Below, piece by piece: positions 50,179-59,242 of a DNA stretch of 59,716 nt. The position numbers and the translations under genes were made by a program. Source of the DNA: Acidobacteriota bacterium (GTDB lineage Bacteria; Acidobacteriota; Vicinamibacteria; Vicinamibacterales; UBA2999). The notes below the pieces were generated by a model that did not search any database, was not told the DNA's origin, and saw only the letters and a list, made by a program, of their open reading frames with translations. Position 1 is the first letter of the stretch. Each line of letters begins with the position of its first letter. The stretch is taken from NCBI GenBank assembly GCA_016789705.1, contig JAEUQR010000021.1, forward strand, positions 1 to 59,716, written 5' to 3'.

Positions 50179-50216
50179 ACGGGCACCCGGATCGATTCGG
50201 GTGCCCGTCTTCTTTG
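50179..50216. terminator. Terminator-like hairpin
   Basis: ACGGGCACCC (50179-50188) pairs perfectly with 50199-50208 across a 10-nt loop, and TCTTCTTT follows on the plus strand. On the minus strand the hairpin is 31 nt after the stop of the phosphatase gene and is followed by TTCTCCTCTC, so it may also end that transcript. The plus side fits an intrinsic terminator better. Confidence 0.6.
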
Positions 50217-50239
50217 TACCGCCGTCACGGCGGACGCGC

Positions 50240-51592
50240 TCAGCGCGCGGTGGCGCGCGGCGCGGTGAGCACGAGGGGCACGCCGGCATCCGCCGCGAGC
50301 CGCACGTCGAGAATGCCGGCCAGCGTGGGCGCGATCTGCGTCATCTTCACGACGCCGACAGACCCGCGCCGCGTCACGGCGGGCCCTCCCATCACGAGCG
50401 ACGAGTGCAGCGCAGGCCGCTCCGGCGCGAACCCGTGGCCACCCTTGTTCGAGGCGGCTCTCACGAGCACGTCGTGCCCGGCGCCGGTGTAGAAGCCATC
50501 CACCACGTCGAGGCCGAAGTCGGCATCGGGATGAGCGCCGCGCGCTGCCAGGGCGTCGCGGTCCCACACGTCGCGGATGCCGTGCGCGGCGTCGCGCTGC
50601 AGCGTATCGAGGAGTTGCTTCACACGCGGACGATCCGCCGCGTCCTTCACGAACACGTAGCCGGAGCCGCCGCTCGAGTGGAACCAGGCGCGCCACGACG
50701 TCACGGCGCCGCGGTCGTTGACCGAGAGCAGACCCGCCAGCCGGAACGCGGCGTTCGGCTGGAGCTGCCGCTCGAGTGGCAGGAAGCCATGATCCGACAC
50801 CACCGCCACGGTCGTGGAATCCGCACGGCCGGCCGCGCGGACGCTGTCGATGATTTCACCCACGTAGCCGTCGATCTCCCGCATCGTGCGGAGCGCCTCG
50901 GGGCTGCCAGGACCGGCGTTGTGCTGCGCGCTGTCGAGGCCGATGAGATGCACGAGCAGCACGTGCGGATCGTGCGACCGGATGATGTAGCTGGCCAGAT
51001 CCGTGCGGTCGCGGTCGGTCTGCGGCCAGCCGAACGGCTTACCGCGCAGGTTGGCCGCCGCGTCGAGCAAGCCGGGCGGCTGCGAGAGCACGCGCAGCAT
51101 GCCGAGGCTCTCTTCGTGACGCGAGCCGATGTACTCGGGCGCGTTCACGTCGAGGTCCATGCCGATGGTGACGGGCCACGTCACCGCCGCCGCGCGCAGG
51201 CCCCGTGCCCGCGCCGCCATCGGCAACGTGGGCACCTTGATCGCGTTGGCGTACCAGTACCAGGCGCCGTTCGATCGGCCTTCCGGGTCGAGGATCTGGT
51301 TGTCGTAGATCCCGTGTCTCGCCGGATCCACGCCGGTGATGAGCGTGGTGTGCGACGGATAGGTCACCGTGGGCAGCACGCCGACGACGCCGTCAGCCCA
51401 GATGCCGCTTGCGGCGAGCGCCCGCAGGTGCGGCATCTGCGCCGCCAGCGCCGGGTCGGTGTAGCTCGACGGCATCAGGCCATCGATCGAGATGAGCACG
51501 ACACGAGCCTCGACCGGCGGCTGCGCCGCCATGGGTGGAGTGCCCGCCAGACCGAGGACGAAGACGGCGAGGGGGGCGAGGTAACGCGACAT
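50240..51592 (-). CDS. Alkaline-phosphatase-superfamily phosphodiesterase (NPP-like), exported
   Basis: The 450-residue hydrolase resembles ectonucleotide pyrophosphatase/phosphodiesterases. A signal peptide precedes metal residues in VVLISIDGLMPSSYTD, the nucleophile Thr in PTVTYPSHTTLITG, HLIGLDSAQH, VVSDHGFLP and GGHGFAP. It would cleave phosphodiester or pyrophosphate bonds of nucleotides or lipids outside the cell. GGGAGG lies just before the ATG. It is the last gene of a TonB receptor/phosphatase run; the receptor gene before it ends 12 nt upstream. Confidence 0.88.
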   Translation of the reverse strand: MSRYLAPLAVFVLGLAGTPPMAAQPPVEARVVLISIDGLMPSSYTDPALAAQMPHLRALAASGIWADGVVGVLPTVTYPSHTTLITGVDPARHGIYDNQILDPEGRSNGAWYWYANAIKVPTLPMAARARGLRAAAVTWPVTIGMDLDVNAPEYIGSRHEESLGMLRVLSQPPGLLDAAANLRGKPFGWPQTDRDRTDLASYIIRSHDPHVLLVHLIGLDSAQHNAGPGSPEALRTMREIDGYVGEIIDSVRAAGRADSTTVAVVSDHGFLPLERQLQPNAAFRLAGLLSVNDRGAVTSWRAWFHSSGGSGYVFVKDAADRPRVKQLLDTLQRDAAHGIRDVWDRDALAARGAHPDADFGLDVVDGFYTGAGHDVLVRAASNKGGHGFAPERPALHSSLVMGGPAVTRRGSVGVVKMTQIAPTLAGILDVRLAADAGVPLVLTAPRATAR

Positions 51593-51604
51593 CTGACTGC
51601 CTCC

Positions 51605-54493
51605 CTAGAACGAGAACCGGACGGCGAGCTGGAACTGCCGTGCCGTTTCGGCGGCCGTGGGCGTGTTGAAGTTCGCATTCGCGGTGGCGTTCGGGCCCCA
51701 CGTGCGGTTCACGTTCGTGGGATTCAGGCGATTCGTGAGATTGAAGCCCTCGGCGATGAGCTCGAGCGAGCGGCCGCCGATGGTGACCGAGCGGTCGAGG
51801 CGCAGGTCAGCGGTGACGTAGGCCGGCAGTTCGAAGCTGTTGTAGCCCTGGCCCGCGGGCCGGTCGTTGAAGATCGTGTCGCCGTTGGTGTCCTGTCCGG
51901 TCGTCGCATTGAAGCGGAAGCCATCGGACGCGATGATGCGCGTCGAGAGCTTCCAGCCGTTCAGCGCCGCGGCGGCCGCGCCGCCGAGGCCCTTGAATTC
52001 CGGCTGCCACACCGCTGTGGCCGAGAAGCGGTTGCGCATGTCGAAATCCGACGGGCCGTCATCCACCGAGGTATCCAGCGGATCCGAGGGCGAGGTGAAT
52101 ACGCCGAAGCCGGTGAAGTCGTTCACGAAGGCCGTGCCGCGCGTCTTCGACAGGTGATACGAGAGCTGCACGCTGTAGCCGTGCGAGTAGCGCTTCGTGA
52201 GCGTGGCGACGAGACCGTCGTAGCGCTGCTCCCCCACCGACGACGACACGAAGATGTTGCCGAAGCGCGGATCGGGGCGATTGGTGGTGGACCACTGCCG
52301 CCGGCCATCGGGCAGCACGCCCACCTCACGCAGGTTCGTGTTGAGCGCGACCGGCAGGTTGCTCGTCTTGTTGCCCTGGTAGGTGAGTGAGATCGCCGTG
52401 TCGGCGAAGAGCTCCTGATCCCAGGTGCCGAACCAGCTCGCCACCTGCAGGTCTTCGAAGTCACCGGCCATGGCGCGCACGTCGGAGACGACGTTCACGC
52501 CGGTGGGTGGTTGCACCTTGCCACGCGTGAAGGCCGGCGCCCCCGGTGTGGTGGGCGTGACATTCACGCTCACGACATCGATGCCGTTGCCGCGCAGGAA
52601 CGTGTTGTAGGTCTGCGCGACGACGACGTTGTAGTAGAGGCCGGCGCCGGCGCGCAGCACCGTGCGTCCGCGGCCGGTCGGGTCGAAGGCCAGACCGAGG
52701 CGTGGCGCCCAGTTGTTGCTGTCGGCCGGGAAGCTCGCGGTCACGGGCAGCGCCGGGTTCGGGTTCGCGTCCGGCCGCCCGAAGTACTCGTAGCGCAGAC
52801 CGACGTTCAGCTTGAGGCGGTCGGTCAGGCGGATGTCATCCTGCACGAAGTAGCCCTGGTTGAAGGTCTTCGCCGTGAAGTACTCGGCGCCGATCGCCTG
52901 CGTGAAGCGCGAGTAGGAGTAGGGCCGCCCGGTGGACGGGTCGATGGCGCCCTGCTGGGTCAGCAGGAACTGATCGAGCGGGGTGACGGCGCCTCGGCCG
53001 CCTGCCACGGCCGCCAGGCCACCAAACACGAACGAGCCGTTGACGTTGGTGGTGCGCTCCCTGAAGCTCACCGGCAGCAGGTCGACGCCCGCCTTCACCG
53101 CGTGACGGCCCGCCGTCCACGTCAGGTTGTTCACGACGTGGATGCCGGCCTCGCGCGTCCTGCGCGTGCCGTTGCTGTTGCCGTTGAAGCTGCCGATGCC
53201 GCTGATGTCGATGTTCGGCGCGTCTGGATCGGCGGCCACGCCGTTCTCGATGCTGCGCGTCGCATAGAGCACGCGCGCTTCATTCACGAGGTTCGGCCGC
53301 AGCACCGAGACGAGCTGTGCGGTGTACGAGAACGGGTTCTCGTCGAAGCGGGTCGCCACCTCGCGCGAGATGAGGCCGCCGTTCAGCGGCGACTCACGGT
53401 CGTAGTAGTAGTTGAAGCGGACCGACAGGCGGTGCGCGGCGTTCAGCTGGGTGTCGTTGCGGGCGGTGATGGTGTGAGCGCGGAACGTGGACGTGAAGGC
53501 GCCGATGCTGCTCGCCGGAATCCCGAGCACCGCGGCATTCGCGGGCGTGATGGTCGACACCACCGGCAGATCCTGCGACCACCGCTCGTAGCTCAGGAAG
53601 AAGAACGACTTGTCGCGCTTCACCGGGCCACCGGCCGTGCCGCCGTAGTTGTAGCGCTGGAATTCCGGCTTCGGCGCCGTCGGCGCGAGCAGGAACGGCC
53701 GCTCGGCCAACCAGTCCTGACGGGTGAACAGATACGCCGAACCGCGGAAGGCATTGCTGCCGGACCTCGTGAACGCGTTCTGGATGCCGCCGCCCACGCG
53801 GCCGAATTCGGCCGAGAAGTTGGTGACGGTCTGGAACTCCTGCACGGCTTCCTGGCTGATAACGAGGTTGCGCGCCCCGCCCTGCAGATTGTTCGAGACG
53901 CCGTCCACGTTCATCTGCCGCAGGCCAAGACCGCCGTAGACCGTGCTCGGCGTGCCGGTGCCCGAGCCGCCGCTCGAGATGGGCGGCGCGTTCACGCCGG
54001 GCTGCAGCACGAAGAAATCGAGGATGCTGCGGCCGATGGTGGGCACGGCGCGCACGATGCGCTCATCGTAGGTGTTCGACTGCACCGTGCGGCCCACTTC
54101 CACGGTGGGCTGGGCGGCGGTCACCTGCACGGCCTCGGCGAAGGCCGTGTTCGACATGTCGAACTCGATGGTCAGCACCTGGCCGGCGCGGAGCATCAGG
54201 CCGGTGCGGTTCATCCCGGCCACACCCGGCGCTTCGACGAAGACCACGTATTCACCGGGCGGCATGAGCGGCATGCCGTAACGGCCGGAGGCATCGCTGA
54301 CCACCACGCGCTCGTAGCCGGTGCCGGCGTTGAACGCCCGCACCGTGGCGCCGGCCATCGGCGCGCCACCGTCTGCCGCGCGCACGATGCCTTCGATGAT
54401 GCCGTCAATCGCCTGTCCCTGTCCGTGCGCGAACGCTGCCGGCAACACCAGCATCACGAACGCGACGACCACACTCACCACCCGTGCCTGCAT
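51605..54493 (-). CDS. Oar-like TonB-dependent receptor with CarboxypepD-regulatory domain
   Basis: A 962-residue outer-membrane protein with a signal peptide (VVAFVMLVLPAAFAHG), an N-terminal carboxypeptidase-regulatory-like beta domain (IIEGIVRAADGGAPMAGATV) and a plug domain. A large barrel ends in Phe. The NYGGTAGGPVKRDKSFFFLSYE segment is typical of Oar-type receptors that are abundant in Acidobacteriota and take up oligosaccharides, peptides or other large ligands. AGGAGG precedes the ATG at 54493; a longer frame from 54517 lacks support. The AP-type phosphatase gene follows by 12 nt. Confidence 0.92.
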   Translation of the reverse strand: MQARVVSVVVAFVMLVLPAAFAHGQGQAIDGIIEGIVRAADGGAPMAGATVRAFNAGTGYERVVVSDASGRYGMPLMPPGEYVVFVEAPGVAGMNRTGLMLRAGQVLTIEFDMSNTAFAEAVQVTAAQPTVEVGRTVQSNTYDERIVRAVPTIGRSILDFFVLQPGVNAPPISSGGSGTGTPSTVYGGLGLRQMNVDGVSNNLQGGARNLVISQEAVQEFQTVTNFSAEFGRVGGGIQNAFTRSGSNAFRGSAYLFTRQDWLAERPFLLAPTAPKPEFQRYNYGGTAGGPVKRDKSFFFLSYERWSQDLPVVSTITPANAAVLGIPASSIGAFTSTFRAHTITARNDTQLNAAHRLSVRFNYYYDRESPLNGGLISREVATRFDENPFSYTAQLVSVLRPNLVNEARVLYATRSIENGVAADPDAPNIDISGIGSFNGNSNGTRRTREAGIHVVNNLTWTAGRHAVKAGVDLLPVSFRERTTNVNGSFVFGGLAAVAGGRGAVTPLDQFLLTQQGAIDPSTGRPYSYSRFTQAIGAEYFTAKTFNQGYFVQDDIRLTDRLKLNVGLRYEYFGRPDANPNPALPVTASFPADSNNWAPRLGLAFDPTGRGRTVLRAGAGLYYNVVVAQTYNTFLRGNGIDVVSVNVTPTTPGAPAFTRGKVQPPTGVNVVSDVRAMAGDFEDLQVASWFGTWDQELFADTAISLTYQGNKTSNLPVALNTNLREVGVLPDGRRQWSTTNRPDPRFGNIFVSSSVGEQRYDGLVATLTKRYSHGYSVQLSYHLSKTRGTAFVNDFTGFGVFTSPSDPLDTSVDDGPSDFDMRNRFSATAVWQPEFKGLGGAAAAALNGWKLSTRIIASDGFRFNATTGQDTNGDTIFNDRPAGQGYNSFELPAYVTADLRLDRSVTIGGRSLELIAEGFNLTNRLNPTNVNRTWGPNATANANFNTPTAAETARQFQLAVRFSF

Positions 54494-54606
54494 CCTGCCT
54501 CCTGGAACTGACCGCATCTTCCGGCCATGCCCATTGGGTCATGCGGACATGTCGATGCCGTCTCGGCCCGTTGTCGCGGGCGCGACGTCTGTGTGACACC
54601 GGCGCG

Positions 54607-55731
54607 TCAGCCCACGGGAGCGGCGGCTTCGGCGGCGAACCGCCGGGGGTCGAGTCCCAGCCATTGCAGGAGCGTCGCGGCCACCTGGGCGTTCTGCAGG
54701 CCGGCGTGATCACGCCATTCGCCGCGCCGCGACATCGACGGCGATGCGAACGCCATCCACGTGACGTCGGCACCGGTCACGCGCTCGCCGTGGTCCTTCC
54801 AGTCATGGACCGTGTGGCCGCGGCCGTGATCGGTGGAGATGAGGAGGTGGGTCCGACCACGATAGTCGGGCTGGGCCTGCAGCCACCGCCACAACTCGGC
54901 CAAGTAGGCGTCGGTGCGGGCGTACGTCTCGAGCACGCGATCGTAGCGGCCGTCGTGCGCCCAGTCGTCGGTCTCGCCGAGCGCGAGATGGAGCACCGTC
55001 GGACGATGGCGTTCGAGGTGGTCCATCGCCAGCCGGAAGGTGTAGTAGTCGTGCCGCACCGAGTTCCATGGACTCGGCGTCTCGAATTGCGCGGTGCTCA
55101 GCCGCGCCGACACCGACTCGGCCGGCGCAACCAGCGCCTCGTAACCGGCGTTGATGGTCACCGACCCTGGCGTGTGTTCGCCGATGCCGTTGAACACGTC
55201 CCACGAGGCGAACAGGGCCACGCCGTCAGCCCGCAGTCCGAGGGCATCGCGCGCGTACTCGAGCACGGTCTGGCGGGGCGACGGCTTCAGGTCGTTGCTC
55301 GTGATCTCGTCGTCGAGGGCCCGGCCGAGCATCATCTCGCCATAACCGGGGTAGGAGAACCGGCGGCGGTTGGCCAGCGCCACGCGGCTGCCGAGGGCGC
55401 GGTTTCCCGCGATCGATCCATGCTCGCGCATCAGCACGTTCCAGAAGAACGGCATCAGCCGGGCCCGGCGCGCCGCTGGCGTGTCCGCCCAGAACCGGCG
55501 ATAGACCGGCTGGTCTTCCACGCGGTCCTTCGGACCGAGGGAGGCGCGGAGCACATCGATGTCGAGCCCGCCGAAGAGCTCCTCCGTGCGCGCGCCGTCG
55601 AGCGTCACGAGTACTACGCGGGCATCCGAGGCTTGCCGCGTGGCACCGACACCAACCTGCAGGCACTGCCCGGCGAGCACCGCCAGCGCAATGCCTGTCA
55701 GCGAGGCGATGGCGAGCTGGCTGCGCATCAT
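54607..55731 (-). CDS. Alkaline-phosphatase-superfamily hydrolase, exported
   Basis: The 374-residue protein has a signal peptide and an AP/sulfatase-type core. Metal sites are in VVLVTLDGARTEELFGGLD, LALGETDDWAHDGR and ISTDHGRGHTVHDWKDHG. The nucleophile position is less clear than in the phosphodiesterase at 50240; it may lie in the RRRFSYPGYGEMMLG segment. Phosphatase, phosphodiesterase or sulfatase activity is possible. The start at 55731 (MMRSQLA) is 23 nt after the stop of the upstream TonB receptor gene. It is separated from the next receptor gene by 113 bp. Confidence 0.82.
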   Translation of the reverse strand: MMRSQLAIASLTGIALAVLAGQCLQVGVGATRQASDARVVLVTLDGARTEELFGGLDIDVLRASLGPKDRVEDQPVYRRFWADTPAARRARLMPFFWNVLMREHGSIAGNRALGSRVALANRRRFSYPGYGEMMLGRALDDEITSNDLKPSPRQTVLEYARDALGLRADGVALFASWDVFNGIGEHTPGSVTINAGYEALVAPAESVSARLSTAQFETPSPWNSVRHDYYTFRLAMDHLERHRPTVLHLALGETDDWAHDGRYDRVLETYARTDAYLAELWRWLQAQPDYRGRTHLLISTDHGRGHTVHDWKDHGERVTGADVTWMAFASPSMSRRGEWRDHAGLQNAQVAATLLQWLGLDPRRFAAEAAAPVG

Positions 55732-55754
55732 CGACCCCGGACCCGACACGCCGG

Positions 55755-58700
55755 TCAGAACGACACCCGGGCGCCAAGGACCACCTGACGCAGCGGAAAG
55801 TTCGGGTTGAGCGTGGTGATCCGTCCGTACGTGGCGCTCGTCACGTTCGTATCGGGCCGGCCCCAGTTGGCGTGGTTGAAGATGTTCGTGACGAACACGT
55901 TCAGCCGAAGCGTGGCGGCGGCGCCGAGCCGCACGTCCTTGAACGCGGCCATGTCGACGTTCCAAGCGCCCGGTCCGAGGATGCTGCCCTTCTCGGCGTT
56001 GCCGAAACGACCGGCGAAGATGGGCTGTCCCTGGGCATTGCGGAACGCCGCAACGGAGAAGGCGTCGGTGTTGAACCACTTGTCGAGCGTCTTCGGGCCG
56101 CTGTTCGGATCCTGGCCCGAGACGGCATCGGCTTTTTCGCTGCCATAACAGTTGGTGCCGGACCCGCAGTGCGAGTTGTAGAACGCCGTCAGGAACGCCC
56201 CAGACTGAATCTGCGTGAGCGCCGACAGCGTCCAGCCGCCCACGAGCGCATCGACGGCGGCGGGCATCGTCGCCCCGAAGGCGCGGTTGCGTCCCACGGG
56301 CACGTCCCAGATGAGACTGCTGACGAAGCGGTGCGTGGGCATGTTGGTGGTGCGGCCACGCAGGTAGTCGAGGTCGAATCGATTGTCGGTGCGGCCGTTG
56401 ATCTCACTCTGGAAGTCGCCCTGGCCGGCGCCCCGGTCTTCGATGTTGTCGATGGAGTGGGACCACTTGTAGGTATTGGCGTGTGTCAGGCCGAGGCGAG
56501 GCAACGTCCCGCGCACCTGCACGACGACGTCGTGGTAGTTGTGGTATCCGCCGTTGTCGCGGGTGTTGACGCGGTTCCAGTTCGGGTACGGGCGCGCCTC
56601 ACGAGGCAGGTTGGCGAACCCGATGTTGTTCGGCTGGATCTGGTTCAGGTCAGGAGCCAGCGTCAGGTCGGTGCTGCGGAAGCCCGAGTAGGTGACGCGC
56701 AGCGCATTGGTGCGGTTCAGTTCGCGTTCGAACGTGAGGCTCCACTGCTTCGTCTCGGGATCCTTGAAGTCCAGATCGTTCGCCGTCGAGAAGTTCTGCG
56801 TGCCGACGCGTGTGACGCCGCGGCTCGGGTCGCCGGCAAACGTATTCGGCCAGACGATCGAGTAGCCGCGCGTCGCCGGATCGAACGCGTTGAGGAACGT
56901 GACGTTGTCGGAGGTGTGAATGCCGGTGAGCGAGTTGAACACCGCGCCCAGAATCCTCGCGTGATAGATGCCGAACCCGGCCCGCAGCACGGTGCGTGTG
57001 TCACCGAATGGCCGCCATGCCACGCCCAGCCTGGGCTCGATGTTGTTGCGGTCGGTGTTGCGGAGCGACTCCGGCAGGCCGGCTTCGCTGGCGGTGACGA
57101 TACGCGTCGTACCAATCGACCCGGCGAAGCCCGGCGCGGTCAGCTGCCGGGAGGCTTCGTCAGGCACGACCACGTCGCCGTTGGCGGTGTTCCGCAGGAA
57201 GTTGCTGATGTTGCCTTCCCGGTCCTCGAAGCCGGGCCGTAATTCGTAGCGCACGCCGAGGCTCAGCGTGACGTTGTTGTTGACCCGCCATTCGTCCTGC
57301 ACGAAGAAGCCGTAGTGGCGCGCAACGCCGTCGACATTGGGCCCGGAGGCTGTCTGATCGACGTCGGTCGGCAGGCCGAGCAGGAAGTTCGCGAACGGCT
57401 GCCCGGTGCCGCCGCCGGCGATGTTGTTGTTGAAGCGGAACACCCCGAAGTCGTCGGCGCCGGTGAAGTTCACCGGACTCGTCCAGTTGAACCACTTCAC
57501 GTCCGCGCCGGCCTTGAATGTGTGGCGCCCCGTGGTCCACGTCACGTTGTTGGCGACCTGCCACGTGTCCTGGGTCAGCGGCTCTTCCTGGCTTTCCCCG
57601 AGCGTCGTGAAACCGGCGATCGCAATCGACGGCGTGCCGGTGACATCAGGCGGGTTCGACGACAGCAGGCGGAGGCCGAGGTCGCGCACCACCTGCAGGC
57701 CGCGCTGCCCGGTGACCGCGCCCTGGTTGGCGCTCGTGAAGCCGACACGCGCCTCGTTCAGCAGGTTGGGCGTGATGGCGAAGTTGTCCGACACCACAAA
57801 CGTGCGCGTCGGATTCTCGAACGTGCGCGGCCCGAGGCTCGGGTAAGTGGTCGGCGACACCCGGTCGAGGTTCTTCCAGCTCAGGCGACCGAACAGGGTG
57901 TGCCCCTGATTGAAGTTCTGGTCGAGGCGCACATCGAACTGGTTAGATACTTCGGTGCCGTCGATGGCGTAGCGGAACACATTGGTCCCCTCATTCGGCG
58001 CGGGGATGAACGTATTGAGCAGCGATGCGGCCACCGGGTTGATCCGTCCGGCCGGAATGCGGTTGCCGGGGAACGGCTGCCCCGTCAGCGGGTCGATGAC
58101 CGGTGTCGACACGCCCGAGAAATCACCGGCCCGGAACGCCGCCGACGGCACCGTGGCAGTGGTCGACGGCGATTCGACGCGTGTGATGTCGAGCCGTTCG
58201 AACGTGCCGAAGAAGAAGGTGCGGTTACGCAGCAGGCGTCCGCCGAGGCTGGCGCCGAAGTTCTGGTTCTCGCTTTTGTTCGGCGCGATGGACCTTTTGA
58301 AGTAGTTCGGGTTGGCGTTGAGGCCGGTCTCGTTGACGTTCCAGAACGCCGCGCCACGGAAGTCGTTGGTGCCTGGCCGCGAGATCGTCGTGATGTCGCC
58401 GAGCTGCGCGTACTCAGCCGTGTTCGTGACCGAGCTGACCTTGATCTCCTGGACGGACTCGATGGACGGGAAGATGTTGAATCCCTCGGCGCCGATGCCG
58501 TTGCGCCGCACGCTGGTCGTCAGAATGCCGTCGACCGACACTTCGTTCTGATAGGGCAGGCTGCCCGACAGCGAGAACTGCTGACCCGCCCGCTGCACCT
58601 CCGGAATCGCCTGGATGGCGAGAATCGGCGACGTGTTCTGGGTGCGGAACGTGAACGGCAGTTCCTGCAGTTCGCGGTTGTCCACCTGGCCGCCGACGCG

Positions 58701-59099
58701 CGGCGTCTCCGTGTTGATGATCGGCGCGACGCTCTGCACCACGACCTGCTCGGTCAGGCCACCAAGCGCGAGCCGCGCATCGATCCGCACGGTGCTCCGG
58801 GCTTCGACGGCGAAGGGCTCGGTGACGAACCGCTGGAAGCCCGACAGCTCGACCTCGACACGGTAGCGGCCCTGGGTGAGGTTGAGGAACTCGTACGCCC
58901 CGGACTCGCGCGTCACCGCCGTGCGTACCACGTTGGTCTGCACCTCCGTGAGCGTCACGGTGGCACCTGGCAGGGTGCCGCCCGACTGGTCGAACGCCAC
59001 GCCGACCACGGCCCCGTAGGTGGATTGCGCGGCCACCGGACCAGGCACGCCGTGCACCATCAGCAGCGCCACGATCAACATCACCATCACTCGAGTCAT
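55755..59099 (-). CDS. Large Oar-like TonB-dependent receptor
   Basis: A 1114-residue outer-membrane receptor. A signal peptide (MVMLIVALLMVHGVPGPVAAQ) leads to a CarboxypepD-regulatory-like domain (GAVVGVAFDQSGGTLPGATVTL, then GAYEFLNLTQGRYRVEVELSGF) and a plug with a segment ending YQNEVSVDGIL. A very long barrel ends in VSF. GGAGG lies 6 nt before the ATG at 59099. It heads a four-gene run of two receptor/hydrolase pairs. The ligand is unknown; the coupled phosphatases suggest phosphorylated substrates. Confidence 0.93.
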   Translation of the reverse strand: MTRVMVMLIVALLMVHGVPGPVAAQSTYGAVVGVAFDQSGGTLPGATVTLTEVQTNVVRTAVTRESGAYEFLNLTQGRYRVEVELSGFQRFVTEPFAVEARSTVRIDARLALGGLTEQVVVQSVAPIINTETPRVGGQVDNRELQELPFTFRTQNTSPILAIQAIPEVQRAGQQFSLSGSLPYQNEVSVDGILTTSVRRNGIGAEGFNIFPSIESVQEIKVSSVTNTAEYAQLGDITTISRPGTNDFRGAAFWNVNETGLNANPNYFKRSIAPNKSENQNFGASLGGRLLRNRTFFFGTFERLDITRVESPSTTATVPSAAFRAGDFSGVSTPVIDPLTGQPFPGNRIPAGRINPVAASLLNTFIPAPNEGTNVFRYAIDGTEVSNQFDVRLDQNFNQGHTLFGRLSWKNLDRVSPTTYPSLGPRTFENPTRTFVVSDNFAITPNLLNEARVGFTSANQGAVTGQRGLQVVRDLGLRLLSSNPPDVTGTPSIAIAGFTTLGESQEEPLTQDTWQVANNVTWTTGRHTFKAGADVKWFNWTSPVNFTGADDFGVFRFNNNIAGGGTGQPFANFLLGLPTDVDQTASGPNVDGVARHYGFFVQDEWRVNNNVTLSLGVRYELRPGFEDREGNISNFLRNTANGDVVVPDEASRQLTAPGFAGSIGTTRIVTASEAGLPESLRNTDRNNIEPRLGVAWRPFGDTRTVLRAGFGIYHARILGAVFNSLTGIHTSDNVTFLNAFDPATRGYSIVWPNTFAGDPSRGVTRVGTQNFSTANDLDFKDPETKQWSLTFERELNRTNALRVTYSGFRSTDLTLAPDLNQIQPNNIGFANLPREARPYPNWNRVNTRDNGGYHNYHDVVVQVRGTLPRLGLTHANTYKWSHSIDNIEDRGAGQGDFQSEINGRTDNRFDLDYLRGRTTNMPTHRFVSSLIWDVPVGRNRAFGATMPAAVDALVGGWTLSALTQIQSGAFLTAFYNSHCGSGTNCYGSEKADAVSGQDPNSGPKTLDKWFNTDAFSVAAFRNAQGQPIFAGRFGNAEKGSILGPGAWNVDMAAFKDVRLGAAATLRLNVFVTNIFNHANWGRPDTNVTSATYGRITTLNPNFPLRQVVLGARVSF

Positions 59100-59242
59100 C
59101 TCATCCTCCGGCTCATCCTGAGCTGCCGCCATGCTAGGAGCGCCGGATGGCGGCGGCGTGACCCCTGCGCAACCACGGCGTGACGGCGCCGGTGTCGCAC
59201 CGGCGTCATGCCGCCGTCGCGCGAGGCCGGTACCGTGCCGCG

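Larger units (their letters stand above)
49717..50239. other. 523-bp gene-free region, possible small RNA or leader transcript
   Basis: No homologous gene is recognised in any frame. On the plus strand it holds a promoter-like pair (49799-49827), a 16-codon ORF with a strong ribosome binding site (49913-49963), a small stem (CTCACG/CGTGAG, 50154-50172), and a perfect 10-bp terminator-like hairpin (50179-50208). The parts are arranged as in a transcription unit of about 370 nt. An RNA or leader function is inferred. Confidence 0.4.

Noticed and set aside
50111..52390. A 759-codon open frame on the plus strand
   Set aside because: It covers the antisense of the NPP-like hydrolase and TonB receptor and begins inside the terminator-like region; composition is typical of a shadow frame.
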